This document shows, in pieces, positions 26,312-35,012 of a DNA stretch of 64,000 nucleotides (position 1 is its first letter; the number at the start of each line of letters is the position of its first letter). The DNA is from Labilibaculum sp041595635 (GTDB lineage: Bacteria; Bacteroidota; Bacteroidia; Bacteroidales; Marinifilaceae), in the NCBI RefSeq assembly GCF_041595635.1, contig NZ_JBFHJW010000014.1, positions 1-64,000 on the forward strand. The letters are read 5' to 3'. The notes under the pieces were generated by a model. The model saw only the letters and a program-made list of their open reading frames with translations, searched no databases and was not told the origin of the DNA. The position numbers and the translations under genes were made by a program.

Positions 26312-28429
26312 TTAAGATAAATCAATCCTAATCTGATCTCCCTTTTTAAAATAAGATCCTGGTCGAAGTGATTGTTTTGCTACAGATCCAAGGCCACTCG
26401 CTTTCACCTTGAGTCCTACATTTTCAAGTATATACAAAGCATCCTGAATTCCCATTCCTTTTACATTGGGAACCATAAACTTCTTTACTGTTCTGTATTT
26501 GTATTCTATAATTGAATCTTTTCGAGAAGTTATTACCCAATCGGAATCAATATCTTTATTGGCTACTTTAATATTTAAATTGTCGAAAACCTCATCAAGA
26601 TCTTTTTTATATCCATTTAATGAAACCGGAACTTTAGGTTCCAAACTAGCTTCGTCTACCTTAATGGGATGCATGGAATAACTCATTGCATACACTTTAT
26701 CGGCAATTGTTTTAAAAACGGGTCCTGCCACTTGATTTCCGTAAAACCCTTTGGTTTTATTGGGACGATTGATAACTACAATACATGAATACATGGGATC
26801 ATCAGCAGGAAAATAGCCCACAAATGAAGCTTGGTAAACCTTTTCCTTATATCCCTTGTTCTTATCTGCAATTTGTGCTGTCCCTGTTTTCCCTGCAATG
26901 GTATAATTGTGATTACGCAGATTTCTAGCCGTTCCTCGTAACACAACACCTTCCAACATATTCCTCACATTCTTAAGTGTTTCACTCGAGCAAATTCTAG
27001 ATTTCAAAACCTCTTTATCAAAAGTTTGAATCACATCTCCGTGATACCTCAATTCCTTTACAAACAAAGGCTTCATCATTTTACCATTATTCGCAATTGC
27101 ATTATAAAATGTAAGTGTTTGTAATGGTGTTTGCTTCACAGCATACCCAATCGACATCCAGGGCAAAGAAACTCCCGACCATGATGGATCATCAGGATAC
27201 CGTATACTAGGAACTCCTTCCCCTTTTATGGAGATTCCCAGTGGTTCGTTTAATCGAAATTCATAAAGACGATTAATAAAATATCTTGGCTTGTTCTTAT
27301 AGTGATCGTTTACCAATTTTGATATCCCAACATTGGAAGACTTTTCAAAAGCTTCCTGTACGCTAATTTTTCCAAAGCCGCCTACATGAGAATCGCGCAT
27401 TTTTTCCTTGTAGTAACTATACACACCATTTCCTGTATCCACCGAGTCCATTGGTCCCACATAACCATCCTCAAACAAGGCCATGATGGATGCCAATTTA
27501 AAAGTTGAACCCGGTTCAGTTGCTTCTCCAACAGCATAATTATAATCTTCTTTATAGGATTGTGATGACTTATCGAAACCCAAGTTAGCAATTGCTTTTA
27601 TCGCACCAGTGTTCACTTCCATCAGCACAACCGAACCATGATCAGCATTATATTTTATCAACTGCTGCTCTAAAGCAGATTCAGCCACATCCTGATAGTT
27701 CACATCAATTGTTGTGATTAAGTCATTCCCATCCTTAGGTTCAACCAAATTAACAGGCAACCATCTGCCAGATAATTTTTGAATGATACTAATTCCATCA
27801 ACACCTTTCAAATCACTTTCAAAAGCCCCTTCGATACCAACTTTTCCAACCTGTTCTCCTTGTTCCCCTTCCAATAAATAACCAATAGTTCTATTGGCTA
27901 GATTTAAATGAGGTTGAATCCTTCTGTTTTCCTGCAAACAGATCAATCCTCCTTTATTTTGTCCCAAACGAAAAATTGGAAAGGTCTTTATTTTTTTAAG
28001 TCCATTGTAGTTGATTTTTCTTCGATTGATCAAGAAATATCGATTTGATTTGGTTCTATATTTAGCTTTCCAAAGCATGTTCCGATATTCATATTCCGAT
28101 TTATCCTTAAAAAATCGCGACAAACAAAGTGCTAAGGAGTCTACATCAGAACGAAACAAAGAATCGGTTAAACCGGCGGCACGAAAATCCATCCTGAGTT
28201 CATAGTAAGGCAATGAGCTCGCCAAAAGTCGTCCATCATCGGCACAAATATCTCCGCGGTTAGCTTGTACAATCACATCACGTTGCGAAAGAGATTGTGC
28301 TTTACTTCGCCACTTATCTCCTTCGAACAATTGCAGGGCAACAACTCTTCCAACAATGAGTATTGCAACAATCATTACCAAGGTATAGATTGCTCCAACC
28401 CGCCATATGATATCTTTTTTTATCTGCAC
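26312..28429 (-). CDS. ftsI: Division transpeptidase FtsI (PBP3) with PASTA domain
   Basis: This class B penicillin-binding protein crosslinks septal peptidoglycan with FtsW. The 705 residues show one N-terminal transmembrane helix (about 10-33), a dimerisation region, and the transpeptidase domain with catalytic S308-x-x-K311 (PGSTFKLAS), the SSN triad (EKSSNVGIS) and KTG (AGKTGTAQ). A single PASTA domain forms the C-terminus (VPNVKGMGIQDALYILENVG), as in other Bacteroidota. Its ATG overlaps the ftsL stop by one base. Confidence 0.95.
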   Translation of the reverse strand: MQIKKDIIWRVGAIYTLVMIVAILIVGRVVALQLFEGDKWRSKAQSLSQRDVIVQANRGDICADDGRLLASSLPYYELRMDFRAAGLTDSLFRSDVDSLALCLSRFFKDKSEYEYRNMLWKAKYRTKSNRYFLINRRKINYNGLKKIKTFPIFRLGQNKGGLICLQENRRIQPHLNLANRTIGYLLEGEQGEQVGKVGIEGAFESDLKGVDGISIIQKLSGRWLPVNLVEPKDGNDLITTIDVNYQDVAESALEQQLIKYNADHGSVVLMEVNTGAIKAIANLGFDKSSQSYKEDYNYAVGEATEPGSTFKLASIMALFEDGYVGPMDSVDTGNGVYSYYKEKMRDSHVGGFGKISVQEAFEKSSNVGISKLVNDHYKNKPRYFINRLYEFRLNEPLGISIKGEGVPSIRYPDDPSWSGVSLPWMSIGYAVKQTPLQTLTFYNAIANNGKMMKPLFVKELRYHGDVIQTFDKEVLKSRICSSETLKNVRNMLEGVVLRGTARNLRNHNYTIAGKTGTAQIADKNKGYKEKVYQASFVGYFPADDPMYSCIVVINRPNKTKGFYGNQVAGPVFKTIADKVYAMSYSMHPIKVDEASLEPKVPVSLNGYKKDLDEVFDNLNIKVANKDIDSDWVITSRKDSIIEYKYRTVKKFMVPNVKGMGIQDALYILENVGLKVKASGLGSVAKQSLRPGSYFKKGDQIRIDLS

Positions 28430-28809
28430 TACTTTTTTAAATATATTTTAATTGGAGGCTCGGTAGATTCAACTAAATCGAGTCCTTCACTTTTCACACG
28501 TTTTACTACTTCCGATTGTTTACTCATGTACATTAAATCAGAGGCTGTTGTTATTGATTCAAATCGCAATTCTTTCAACTCTTTCTCCAAGCCAACCATA
28601 TCACGATAAACCCGCTCGGAATGATAACGATTACTGATGTAAAAAATACCAAGAACCACTAAGAAAATAATAAAAGGCAATTGTTGAACCACCTCTGTCT
28701 TCGTTAAAATACTCCCATCAATAACATCCTTGATTGAACCTGAAGAAATCTCTTTCAGCTCCTCACTAGGCTTGATAAATTCGTTGTATTTTTTTCGAAA
28801 TTTAAACAT
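28429..28809 (-). CDS. ftsL: FtsL-like division protein
   Basis: The 126-residue protein has a cytoplasmic N-terminus of about 45 residues, one transmembrane helix (QLPFIIFLVVLGIFYIS) and a periplasmic coiled-coil segment (RDMVGLEKELKELRFE). That is the FtsL plan, which links FtsQ and the FtsWI synthase. Sequence identity is low across this family, so the call depends on layout and on position between rsmH and ftsI. I chose the ATG at 28809; a TTG one codon upstream abuts the rsmH stop and is also possible. The N-terminal extension is longer than in E. coli FtsL. Confidence 0.8.
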   Translation of the reverse strand: MFKFRKKYNEFIKPSEELKEISSGSIKDVIDGSILTKTEVVQQLPFIIFLVVLGIFYISNRYHSERVYRDMVGLEKELKELRFESITTASDLMYMSKQSEVVKRVKSEGLDLVESTEPPIKIYLKK

Positions 28810-28812
28810 CAA

Positions 28813-29718
28813 TTATTTTACTTTAGGTTGAGCAATTCGAAGCTTTGCGCTCCGAGCTCGTCCATTTAACTCTATTTCATTTTCATCTGGAAGAATTACC
28901 TTTCGGTTTACAGCTAAAAGTGGTGTTTGAACATTTCCAAAGAAATCTTTCTCTGCACTCCCCTCAAATTTTCCATCGCGAATAAAATTCTTCACCAATC
29001 TATCTTCTAAAGAATGGTAAGTAATCACCACCAATCTACCATCAGGTTTCAAAACATCCGCAGATTGCATTAGCATTTCTTTCAAAACATCCATTTCCTG
29101 ATTTACCTCGATTCGGATAGCCTGAAACACCTGCGCCAAATATTTATGCTCTTTAAACTTTGGGGTACAGGGAGCAATAACTTCTTTAAAATCCTGAATT
29201 GTAGAGAACTGATTTTCTTTTCGATGATTCTCGATTAAACGAACTAGTTTTCCTGGATTTTTAACTTCTCCATAATATTTAAAGATCCGAAACAAATCCT
29301 CTGCGGAATATTCATTCAATAAATCAGCAGCTGTAAAACCCGAATCCTGATTCATTCTCATATCCAATTCGCCATCAAAACGAAAAGAGAACCCTCGTTC
29401 AGCAACATCAAATTCGTGAGAAGAAACCCCAAGATCGGCCAAAATCCCATCAACTTTAGGGTAGCCTAAATATTTTATGAAATTTTTAAAATATCTGAAA
29501 TTATGCCGAACAAAAATAAATCGATCGTCCTTAGGTACATTATTTTCCGCATCAACATCCTGATCAAAACCAATTAACTTCCCTGTTGTAAGGTGTTTTA
29601 AAATTTCTCTTGAATGTCCTCCTCCTCCAAAAGTAAGATCCACATAGATCCCATCTGGCTTAATATTCAACCCATCAATACTCTCTCCAAGCAAAACTGG
29701 AACATGATATGTACTCAT
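28813..29718 (-). CDS. rsmH: 16S rRNA (cytosine1402-N4)-methyltransferase RsmH
   Basis: Formerly MraW, this SAM-dependent enzyme methylates N4 of C1402 in 16S rRNA. The 301-residue form starts at MSTYHVPVLLGE, which matches the family N-terminus; an in-frame upstream start would add 19 residues with no family match. Motifs: DLTFGGGGHS near 27-36 for SAM, ADLGVSSHEFD near 95-106, ERGFSFRFDGELDMRM, FQAIRIEVNQE and VVITYHSLEDR. It is the second gene of the dcw cluster. The apparent true start leaves a 57-base gap to mraZ. Confidence 0.95.
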   Translation of the reverse strand: MSTYHVPVLLGESIDGLNIKPDGIYVDLTFGGGGHSREILKHLTTGKLIGFDQDVDAENNVPKDDRFIFVRHNFRYFKNFIKYLGYPKVDGILADLGVSSHEFDVAERGFSFRFDGELDMRMNQDSGFTAADLLNEYSAEDLFRIFKYYGEVKNPGKLVRLIENHRKENQFSTIQDFKEVIAPCTPKFKEHKYLAQVFQAIRIEVNQEMDVLKEMLMQSADVLKPDGRLVVITYHSLEDRLVKNFIRDGKFEGSAEKDFFGNVQTPLLAVNRKVILPDENEIELNGRARSAKLRIAQPKVK

Positions 29719-29775
29719 TTTTTTATCTTTTAATTGTAGCACAAAGAAACAACAATCAATACTCCTATTCAACAA

Positions 29776-30237
29776 TTACTCATCATTTGAATCGCCACCT
29801 AAGATCTCATCCGCCATATTGCTAAATCCCTCTTGTCCCAGAGCAGATTTTTCGTATGCTTCGGTATCCCAAATTTCTATTTTCCCATCTTGTCCTGCTA
29901 AGGTCAGATCTTTTGAAAAACCAGCAAACTCATAAAATTTTTTAGGAATCAGAATTCGTCCATTTCCATCGATTAAAACTTCAGCTGTGCCTCTGAAAAA
30001 CTCACGTAAGAATCCCGCATGTTTCTTATTAAATGGATTTACCTTTGCTCTCACAAGTTCAGTTTGCTTTTCCCATTCTGAAATAGAGTAGAGATCTAAG
30101 CATTTTTCGTACAAATTTTTCCGCAAAACACAGCGACTCTCCGAACCTCCATTTAGGAGTTTCCGAAAGGAAGAAGGCAGTAAAACCCGCCCTTTAGCAT
30201 CCATTCTACAAGGATAATCGCCTATAAATGTTATCAT
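29776..30237 (-). CDS. mraZ: Transcriptional regulator MraZ
   Basis: The 153-residue protein holds two SpoVT/AbrB-like half-domains, marked by the repeated D-x-K/N-G-R motif: MDAKGRVLLPSSFR near residue 12-25 and DGNGRILIPKKFYE near 90-103. MraZ forms a ring-shaped oligomer that binds repeated G-rich boxes at the promoter of its own dcw operon, repressing it in E. coli. The acidic C-tail (ILGGDSNDE) is short. The upstream DNA carries three AAAGTGGG copies, which fits autoregulation. It is the first gene of the cluster. Confidence 0.95.
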   Translation of the reverse strand: MITFIGDYPCRMDAKGRVLLPSSFRKLLNGGSESRCVLRKNLYEKCLDLYSISEWEKQTELVRAKVNPFNKKHAGFLREFFRGTAEVLIDGNGRILIPKKFYEFAGFSKDLTLAGQDGKIEIWDTEAYEKSALGQEGFSNMADEILGGDSNDE

Positions 30238-30249
30238 TGGAAAAATTAA

Positions 30250-30263
30250 TTTACAATTGTAAA
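30250..30263. repeat. 14-bp palindrome at the mraZ start region
   Basis: TTTACAATTGTAAA is a perfect palindrome lying 13 bases before the mraZ ATG. It overlaps the predicted -7 box edge and transcription start, so it could be an operator half-site or a 5-prime end structure. Confidence 0.5.
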
Positions 30264-30290
30264 ATTAGAGAAAATTTTACCCACTTTCAA
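30260..30290 (-). promoter_or_regulatory. Predicted mraZ/dcw promoter
   Basis: On the minus strand GTTG ends at 30288, followed by 20 bases and TAATTTTA at 30267-30260, a 7/8 match to TAnnTTTG. The predicted start near 30253 gives a leader of about 16 bases. One MraZ-like box lies in the spacer. Confidence 0.55.
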
Positions 30291-30337
30291 CCACATCCTC
30301 CCACTTTTATGGTTTTGTTAATAACTTTTCCCACTTT
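30280..30337 (-). promoter_or_regulatory. MraZ-box array (three AAAGTGGG repeats)
   Basis: On the minus strand the octamer AAAGTGGG occurs at 30287-30280, 30307-30300 and 30337-30330. A degenerate copy (GATGTGGT) sits at 30297-30290. The starts are 10, 10 and 30 bp apart, so all lie on one helix face. Known MraZ sites are direct repeats of TGGGN (E. coli, 10-bp period) or AAAGTGG-type boxes (Mycoplasma). Confidence 0.7.
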
Positions 30338-30445
30338 ATTCAACTAATTATTATTCAAGCATATCGATATTGATGAAAAAAGGAAGGATATGAATGCGAG
30401 AAAATTGCGATATTTGCAAGCAGGATTAACCCATTTTAGAATTTT

Positions 30446-31282
30446 ATGCAAAAAGAAAACACAAGCGAAGACTATTTAAAAATTGACATCGAAAAAGTTT
30501 TTGCAAGCAAAAGTGAGAAGGTTTCAAAGCTACTTCCTGGATTTATCATCCGCTACCTAAAAGGAATCATTCATCAAGAAGAGCTCAACGAATTTTTATC
30601 GAAAAACTACCAAAAACAAGGTATAGAATTCGCTGATAGTGTTCTACAGGAACTTGACATTACTTTTGAAATTAAAGGACTTGAAAACATCGAGCAAGAC
30701 GGACGATACATATTTGCATCCAATCATCCTCTGGGTGGTCCTGATGGCATTATACTAATCAGTATTTTTGGAAAATATTTTCCAAGAATCAGATTCTTCG
30801 TAAACGACATTCTGATGAATATAAAGAATTTATCAGATGTGTTTGTTCCAATCAACAAGCATGGAGGGCAGGCCAAAGAAGCTGCCATAATAATTGAAGC
30901 AGCCTACCAATCGGACGCAACAATACTTACTTTCCCAGCAGGACTAGTCTCTCGCAAACAAAAAGGCATCATTAAAGATTTGGATTGGAAAAAAAGTTTT
31001 ATCGCGAAAGCTAAAAAACATAAACGCGATATTGTTCCCATTCATATCGATGGTCGAAACTCTAATTTTTTCTACAACCTTGCGAATCTTAGGAAGTTTC
31101 TTCGAATAAAATCTAATTTGGAAATGTTATATTTGCCTAATGAATTATTCAAACAGCGAGGAAAAAAATTCACTGTTACCATTGGCAAACCTATCCCATA
31201 TCAAACCTTTGACAAAAGTCTCTCGTACGATAAATGGGCTGAAAAAATAAAAAAGGAAACTTACAAATTGACGGATCAATAA
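30446..31282 (+). CDS. glsA: Lysophospholipid-type O-acyltransferase, probable glycine lipid GlsA
   Basis: The 278-residue protein belongs to the PlsC/LPLAT superfamily: FASNHPLGGPDGI near residue 91-103 is the active-site His-Asp block, and FPAGLVSRKQKG near 157-168 fits the substrate-binding motif III. It resembles OlsA-type enzymes that O-acylate lyso-amino-acid lipids. The next gene, on the same strand, is an OlsB-like N-acyltransferase; in Bacteroides the equivalent adjacent pair (GlsA/GlsB) makes glycine lipids. The specific substrate is inferred from that pairing. It starts 208 bases upstream of, and divergent from, mraZ. GATATTTG at 30409-30416 is a 7/8 -7 match. Confidence 0.7.
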   Translation: MQKENTSEDYLKIDIEKVFASKSEKVSKLLPGFIIRYLKGIIHQEELNEFLSKNYQKQGIEFADSVLQELDITFEIKGLENIEQDGRYIFASNHPLGGPDGIILISIFGKYFPRIRFFVNDILMNIKNLSDVFVPINKHGGQAKEAAIIIEAAYQSDATILTFPAGLVSRKQKGIIKDLDWKKSFIAKAKKHKRDIVPIHIDGRNSNFFYNLANLRKFLRIKSNLEMLYLPNELFKQRGKKFTVTIGKPIPYQTFDKSLSYDKWAEKIKKETYKLTDQ

Positions 31283-31332
31283 TATTCTCAATATGAAAAT
31301 TCTATGCATTTCATCAAATTTTTAATGCTAAG

Positions 31333-31366
31333 TTTGTCATTATTACCCATAATGTAAGTATTTTTG
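31333..31366 (+). promoter_or_regulatory. Predicted glsB promoter
   Basis: TTTG at 31333-31336, 22 bases, then TATTTTTG at 31359-31366, a full TAnnTTTG match. The predicted start near 31373 lies after an in-frame TTG at 31364 but before the ATG at 31430, which supports the ATG as the true start of glsB. Confidence 0.55.
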
Positions 31367-31429
31367 CTCTTCGATTTTAGTAAAAAACCAAGTAATTTAA
31401 TAACCCTCACAAAAGGACCAATAAACTTA

Positions 31430-32410
31430 ATGATGAAAGAAATTATTCCCCCTGTATCGCGAGAGGAACTTGAAAAGGAGCTTACAGAAGAAAGATTTGT
31501 ACGCAAAACCAACAAGGGATCGAATGAAATCTACTGCTTTACTCATCAAGATTCTCCGAATTTAATGAGAGAAGTTGGCCGATTACGTGAAATAACCTTC
31601 CGTAAAGCTGGTGGAGGTACAGGTAAAGAAATTGACATTGATGATTTTGATTTGGATGAAAAACCTTACCATCAATTAATTGTTTGGGATCCTAAAGCAA
31701 AAGAAATCCTTGGAGGATACCGTTATATTTTATGCAAAGATGCTCCTCGTGATGCGAATGGAGATATTTATTTGGCAACTTCCCGATTATTTAACTTTTC
31801 TGATAAATTCAAAAAAGAATACATGCCACATATGATTGAACTTGGCCGTTCTTTTGTTCAGCCAGAATATCAATCAATCAGAAAAGGTCGTAAAAGTTTG
31901 TACGCATTAGATAATTTATGGGATGGACTAGGAGCCTTGATTGTTGACTATCCTGAAATTAAATATTTCTTTGGCAAGGTAACAATGTATCCCGATTACA
32001 ATCGTGATGCTCGTAATCACATTCTATATTTCATGAACAAGATGTTTAGCGATCCAGAAAAGCTAGCCACTCCAACAATACCTTTGATCACGAATATGGA
32101 CACAGAGCAATTGAGTAAAGACTTCTGCAAAGATAGCTTCGAGGAAAACTATAAAGTTTTATCGCAGAACGTTCGTAAAAATGGAGAAAATGTTCCTCCT
32201 CTTATCAATGCTTACATGGGACTATCGCCTACAATGAAATGCTTTGGAACGGCTATAAACACTCACTTTGGAGATGTTGAGGAAACAGGAATCATGATTA
32301 CCATTGCAGATGTTTACGAAAACAAGAAAGACAGACACATATCCTCTTATCTTTCTTTGCTACACATCAAATTCCCTAAAAGAAAGTTAAATATTTTCAA
32401 AAAGAAATAA
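31430..32410 (+). CDS. glsB: GNAT-type N-acyltransferase, probable glycine lipid GlsB
   Basis: The roughly 326-residue protein matches OlsB/hemolysin-type acyl-ACP N-acyltransferases: LMREVGRLREITFRKAGGG near residue 43-62, the acidic run GKEIDIDDFDLDE, GGYRYILC near 100, and ELGRSFVQPEYQ near 140. In Bacteroides, GlsB transfers a 3-hydroxy fatty acid to glycine, and GlsA then acylates the hydroxyl. The ATG at 31430 was preferred over the TTG at 31364 because a promoter -7 box covers that TTG. A 147-base gap with its own promoter separates it from glsA, so the two may be regulated apart. Confidence 0.75.
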   Translation: MMKEIIPPVSREELEKELTEERFVRKTNKGSNEIYCFTHQDSPNLMREVGRLREITFRKAGGGTGKEIDIDDFDLDEKPYHQLIVWDPKAKEILGGYRYILCKDAPRDANGDIYLATSRLFNFSDKFKKEYMPHMIELGRSFVQPEYQSIRKGRKSLYALDNLWDGLGALIVDYPEIKYFFGKVTMYPDYNRDARNHILYFMNKMFSDPEKLATPTIPLITNMDTEQLSKDFCKDSFEENYKVLSQNVRKNGENVPPLINAYMGLSPTMKCFGTAINTHFGDVEETGIMITIADVYENKKDRHISSYLSLLHIKFPKRKLNIFKKK

Positions 32411-32414
32411 ATTC

Positions 32415-32442
32415 AAAAGCATCCCACACTGGATGCTTTTTT
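32415..32442 (+). terminator. Terminator after glsB
   Basis: A 10-bp perfect stem (AAAAGCATCC with GGATGCTTTT) has a six-base loop and a short T tail. It starts five bases after the glsB stop. Confidence 0.75.
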
Positions 32443-32443
32443 C

Positions 32444-32480
32444 AAAAAAAAAGAAACCCGTCTTTTGCAAGACGGGTTTT
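32444..32480 (-). terminator. Terminator after the PurF-like gene
   Basis: An 11-bp perfect stem (AAACCCGTCTT with AAGACGGGTTT) has a TTGC loop. On the minus strand it is followed by a run of Ts (A-run at 32444-32452), right for the convergent PurF-like gene. Confidence 0.8.
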
Positions 32481-32500
32481 TAACTTATATAAAATTCTTA

Positions 32501-34402
32501 TTAGTAAGACCTCTTATCCTTTCCTTCGCAATAGTTAATGAATGAAGTATTAACCACTTTATTTCCCCCTGGCGTTGGATAATTTCCTGTAAAATACCAA
32601 TCACCTGTATTCTCAGGACAAGCTGAATGAAGATTATCAACAGTTTGATAAACAATATTCACCTCAGCATCCATCACTTCTGGAGTTAGTAAAACAGCAA
32701 TTTTATCTGAAATTTCCTCTGGCGTAAACGGCTTATAAATCTCTTTCACATAGTTTACAACCTCTTCCTTAGGCAAATTTTCCTGCGCTTTACACTTCCT
32801 ATAGGTCTCCTCGATAATACTCTCCATACCCTGTTCCTTTAACATGGCAATTGCAGCATTAAACGCAATAAATTCTCCCATACGAGTCATATCAATTCCA
32901 TAACAATCGGGGTAACGAATTTGAGGCGCAGAAGACACAATAACAATTTTTTTAGGATGAAGGCGATCTAAAATTCGCAGAATACTTTGTTTTAGAGTTG
33001 TTCCCCTCACAATTGAATCATCAATAACAACCAAATTATCCTCTTGATTTTTAACAATTCCATAAGTAACATCATAAACATGCCCCACTAAATCATCACG
33101 CCCTTCATCATTCGATATGAAAGTTCTCATTTTCACATCCTTAATAGCAATTTTCTCAACCCTTGGCTCAACCGAGATAATTTCCTGAAGTTTTTCCTCA
33201 GTCCAGCTTCCATTCAGTTCATGAATTTGTTGTTTTTTAAGCTCCGTCAGATGCTTTCTCACCCCTTCCATCATTCCATAAAATGCAGTCTCGGCAGTAT
33301 TAGGAATAAATGAAAATACCGTATTCTTAACATCATGACCAACAGATTCTAAAATGGCAGGAGTCAACAATTCGCCCAATTTTTTTCTTTCTTTATAGAT
33401 ATCCTTATCACTTCCTCTGGAAAAATAAATTCTCTCAAACGAACATGATCTTCTCTTCTGAGCAACCCTTACTGGCACCTCTGCAACCTCGCCATCTTTC
33501 TTTACAATCACGGCATTTCCAGGAGCTATCTCTTTAATCGTATTGGCACGAACATTTAAAGCCGTTTGAATAACTGGTCGCTCCGAGGCTACTACTACAA
33601 TTTCATCATCCTGATAATAGTATGCCGGGCGAATTCCCCAAGGGTCTCGCATCACGAAAGAGTCTCCATGACCAAACATTCCTGCAATAGAATATCCTCC
33701 ATCCCAATCTCTACTGGCGCCAGAAAGAATTTTCTGAATATCAATATTTTTTTCTATTTGTGGCGAAATTTCCCGATTCGATAAACCATCATTTTTATAT
33801 TGGCGAAACAACATCTGATTTTCCTCATCTAAATAATGGCCCACTTTTTCGAGTATTGTAACAGTATCAGTATAATTTTTGGGATGTTGACCTAAACCTA
33901 CTAACAAATCAAAAAGCTCATCAACATTGGTCAGGTTAAAATTTCCCGCCAATACTAAATTTCTCGATTTCCAGTTATTTTCTCTCATTACAGGATGAAC
34001 AAAATCAATACTATTTCGTCCAAAGGTTCCATAACGAAGATGACCTAGATATACTTCACCAGCATATGGCAGATTTTCTTTCGCCCAAACTGGATCATTA
34101 AATTTTTCTGGATATTTTGCCTCAGCATCTGCAAGCTCCTTATAAACATTCTCAAAAACCTCCTTTATTGGCTGATCACTACATGAGCGCTCTCTATAAA
34201 TGTATTTATTTCCAGGAGGCACATCCAATTTTAATCCAACAACTCCAGCTCCTTCCTGTCCTCGATTGTGTTGTTTTTCCATCAATAGATAGAGCTTTTG
34301 AATACCATATCTCCAAGATCCATATTTTTCCTGATAGTACTCAAGAGGCTTTAGCAATCGAATCATTGCTATCCCGCACTCGTGCTTTAGTTGGTCACTC
34401 AT
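32501..34402 (-). CDS. Amidophosphoribosyltransferase-like protein (long PurF type)
   Basis: The 633-residue protein joins an N-terminal nucleophile glutaminase domain to a phosphoribosyltransferase domain. The predicted active-site Cys9 follows an 8-residue propeptide (MSDQLKHE), and HNRGQEGAG, LGHLRYGTFG and GNFNLTN support the glutaminase. The PRPP loop is VVIDDSIVRGTTLK near 455-468. PurF makes 5-phosphoribosylamine, the first step of purine synthesis. At 633 residues it exceeds the usual 470-510; inserts lie in the glutaminase part, and a C-terminal extension follows. Bacteroidota often carry this long form beside a normal purF, so its exact role is uncertain. It lies 38 bases after the SPOR gene. 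Confidence 0.85.
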   Translation of the reverse strand: MSDQLKHECGIAMIRLLKPLEYYQEKYGSWRYGIQKLYLLMEKQHNRGQEGAGVVGLKLDVPPGNKYIYRERSCSDQPIKEVFENVYKELADAEAKYPEKFNDPVWAKENLPYAGEVYLGHLRYGTFGRNSIDFVHPVMRENNWKSRNLVLAGNFNLTNVDELFDLLVGLGQHPKNYTDTVTILEKVGHYLDEENQMLFRQYKNDGLSNREISPQIEKNIDIQKILSGASRDWDGGYSIAGMFGHGDSFVMRDPWGIRPAYYYQDDEIVVVASERPVIQTALNVRANTIKEIAPGNAVIVKKDGEVAEVPVRVAQKRRSCSFERIYFSRGSDKDIYKERKKLGELLTPAILESVGHDVKNTVFSFIPNTAETAFYGMMEGVRKHLTELKKQQIHELNGSWTEEKLQEIISVEPRVEKIAIKDVKMRTFISNDEGRDDLVGHVYDVTYGIVKNQEDNLVVIDDSIVRGTTLKQSILRILDRLHPKKIVIVSSAPQIRYPDCYGIDMTRMGEFIAFNAAIAMLKEQGMESIIEETYRKCKAQENLPKEEVVNYVKEIYKPFTPEEISDKIAVLLTPEVMDAEVNIVYQTVDNLHSACPENTGDWYFTGNYPTPGGNKVVNTSFINYCEGKDKRSY

Positions 34403-34440
34403 TCCTTAACTGCTTAAATGGTTATTTAGTTTGTATCATT

Positions 34441-34938
34441 TTAATTATCATCTTCCTCCAAAACAACATTCTCAAACTCCCGCTCGATGGGTTCTAATTC
34501 AGAAAATAAAATATAAGTTTTCACCGGATAAGAATTCGGAAAAAACTGTAAACAAGCTTTATCAAGCTCGATGGACTCAATCTTACTACGGAAGTTTCCA
34601 ACATAGACTCTAAAATCGGGTGCTTTATAAACAACATAAGCCCTTTCTTCGGGAAACAACTCATTAAATTCTCCTTTAATCTGAAATGCTTTTTCCCTAT
34701 CAGTACTTCCTCCTGAAAAAATCTGAATTCTATATCCTGAAAACCCCGCATTACTAGTATTAATCATTTTATCCGTTTCAAGTAATTCTTTGATTCGAAC
34801 ATCCTGAATAATATTAACTTTTCCTGGGGAATTGATATTTTTCCCTTGACTCAATACTTCATTCTGCCCAACCTGAGCATTTGATGAGACTATTGATAGA
34901 ATAAAAAAAGATAAAATTACTAATTTAACGTACTGCAT
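34441..34938 (-). CDS. SPOR-domain periplasmic protein
   Basis: The 165-residue protein has a Sec signal peptide (MQYVKLVILSFFILSIVSSNAQ, cleavage likely at residue 22) and a C-terminal SPOR domain: GYRIQIFSGGSTDREKAFQIKGEF at about 68-91 in outline, then VYVGNFRS and the final strand of YPVKTYILF. SPOR domains bind peptidoglycan stripped of stem peptides at the septum, so a link to cell division is likely (inference). It probably shares a transcript with the PurF-like gene, 38 bases downstream. No promoter is obvious. Confidence 0.85.
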   Translation of the reverse strand: MQYVKLVILSFFILSIVSSNAQVGQNEVLSQGKNINSPGKVNIIQDVRIKELLETDKMINTSNAGFSGYRIQIFSGGSTDREKAFQIKGEFNELFPEERAYVVYKAPDFRVYVGNFRSKIESIELDKACLQFFPNSYPVKTYILFSELEPIEREFENVVLEEDDN

Positions 34939-35012
34939 TTTTTAAATTTATCAACACCTTTAAAAAAGCTATGCTTTTATGATGTCTGTTTTTATTGATA
35001 CTTTATTCCAAT

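Noticed and set aside
28812..28812. TTG start for FtsL at 28812
   Set aside because: It abuts the rsmH stop and adds one residue only; the ATG at 28809 is simpler.
31364..31429. TTG start extending GlsB by 22 residues
   Set aside because: A predicted -7 promoter box covers the TTG, so transcription would begin after it; the ATG at 31430 is preferred.
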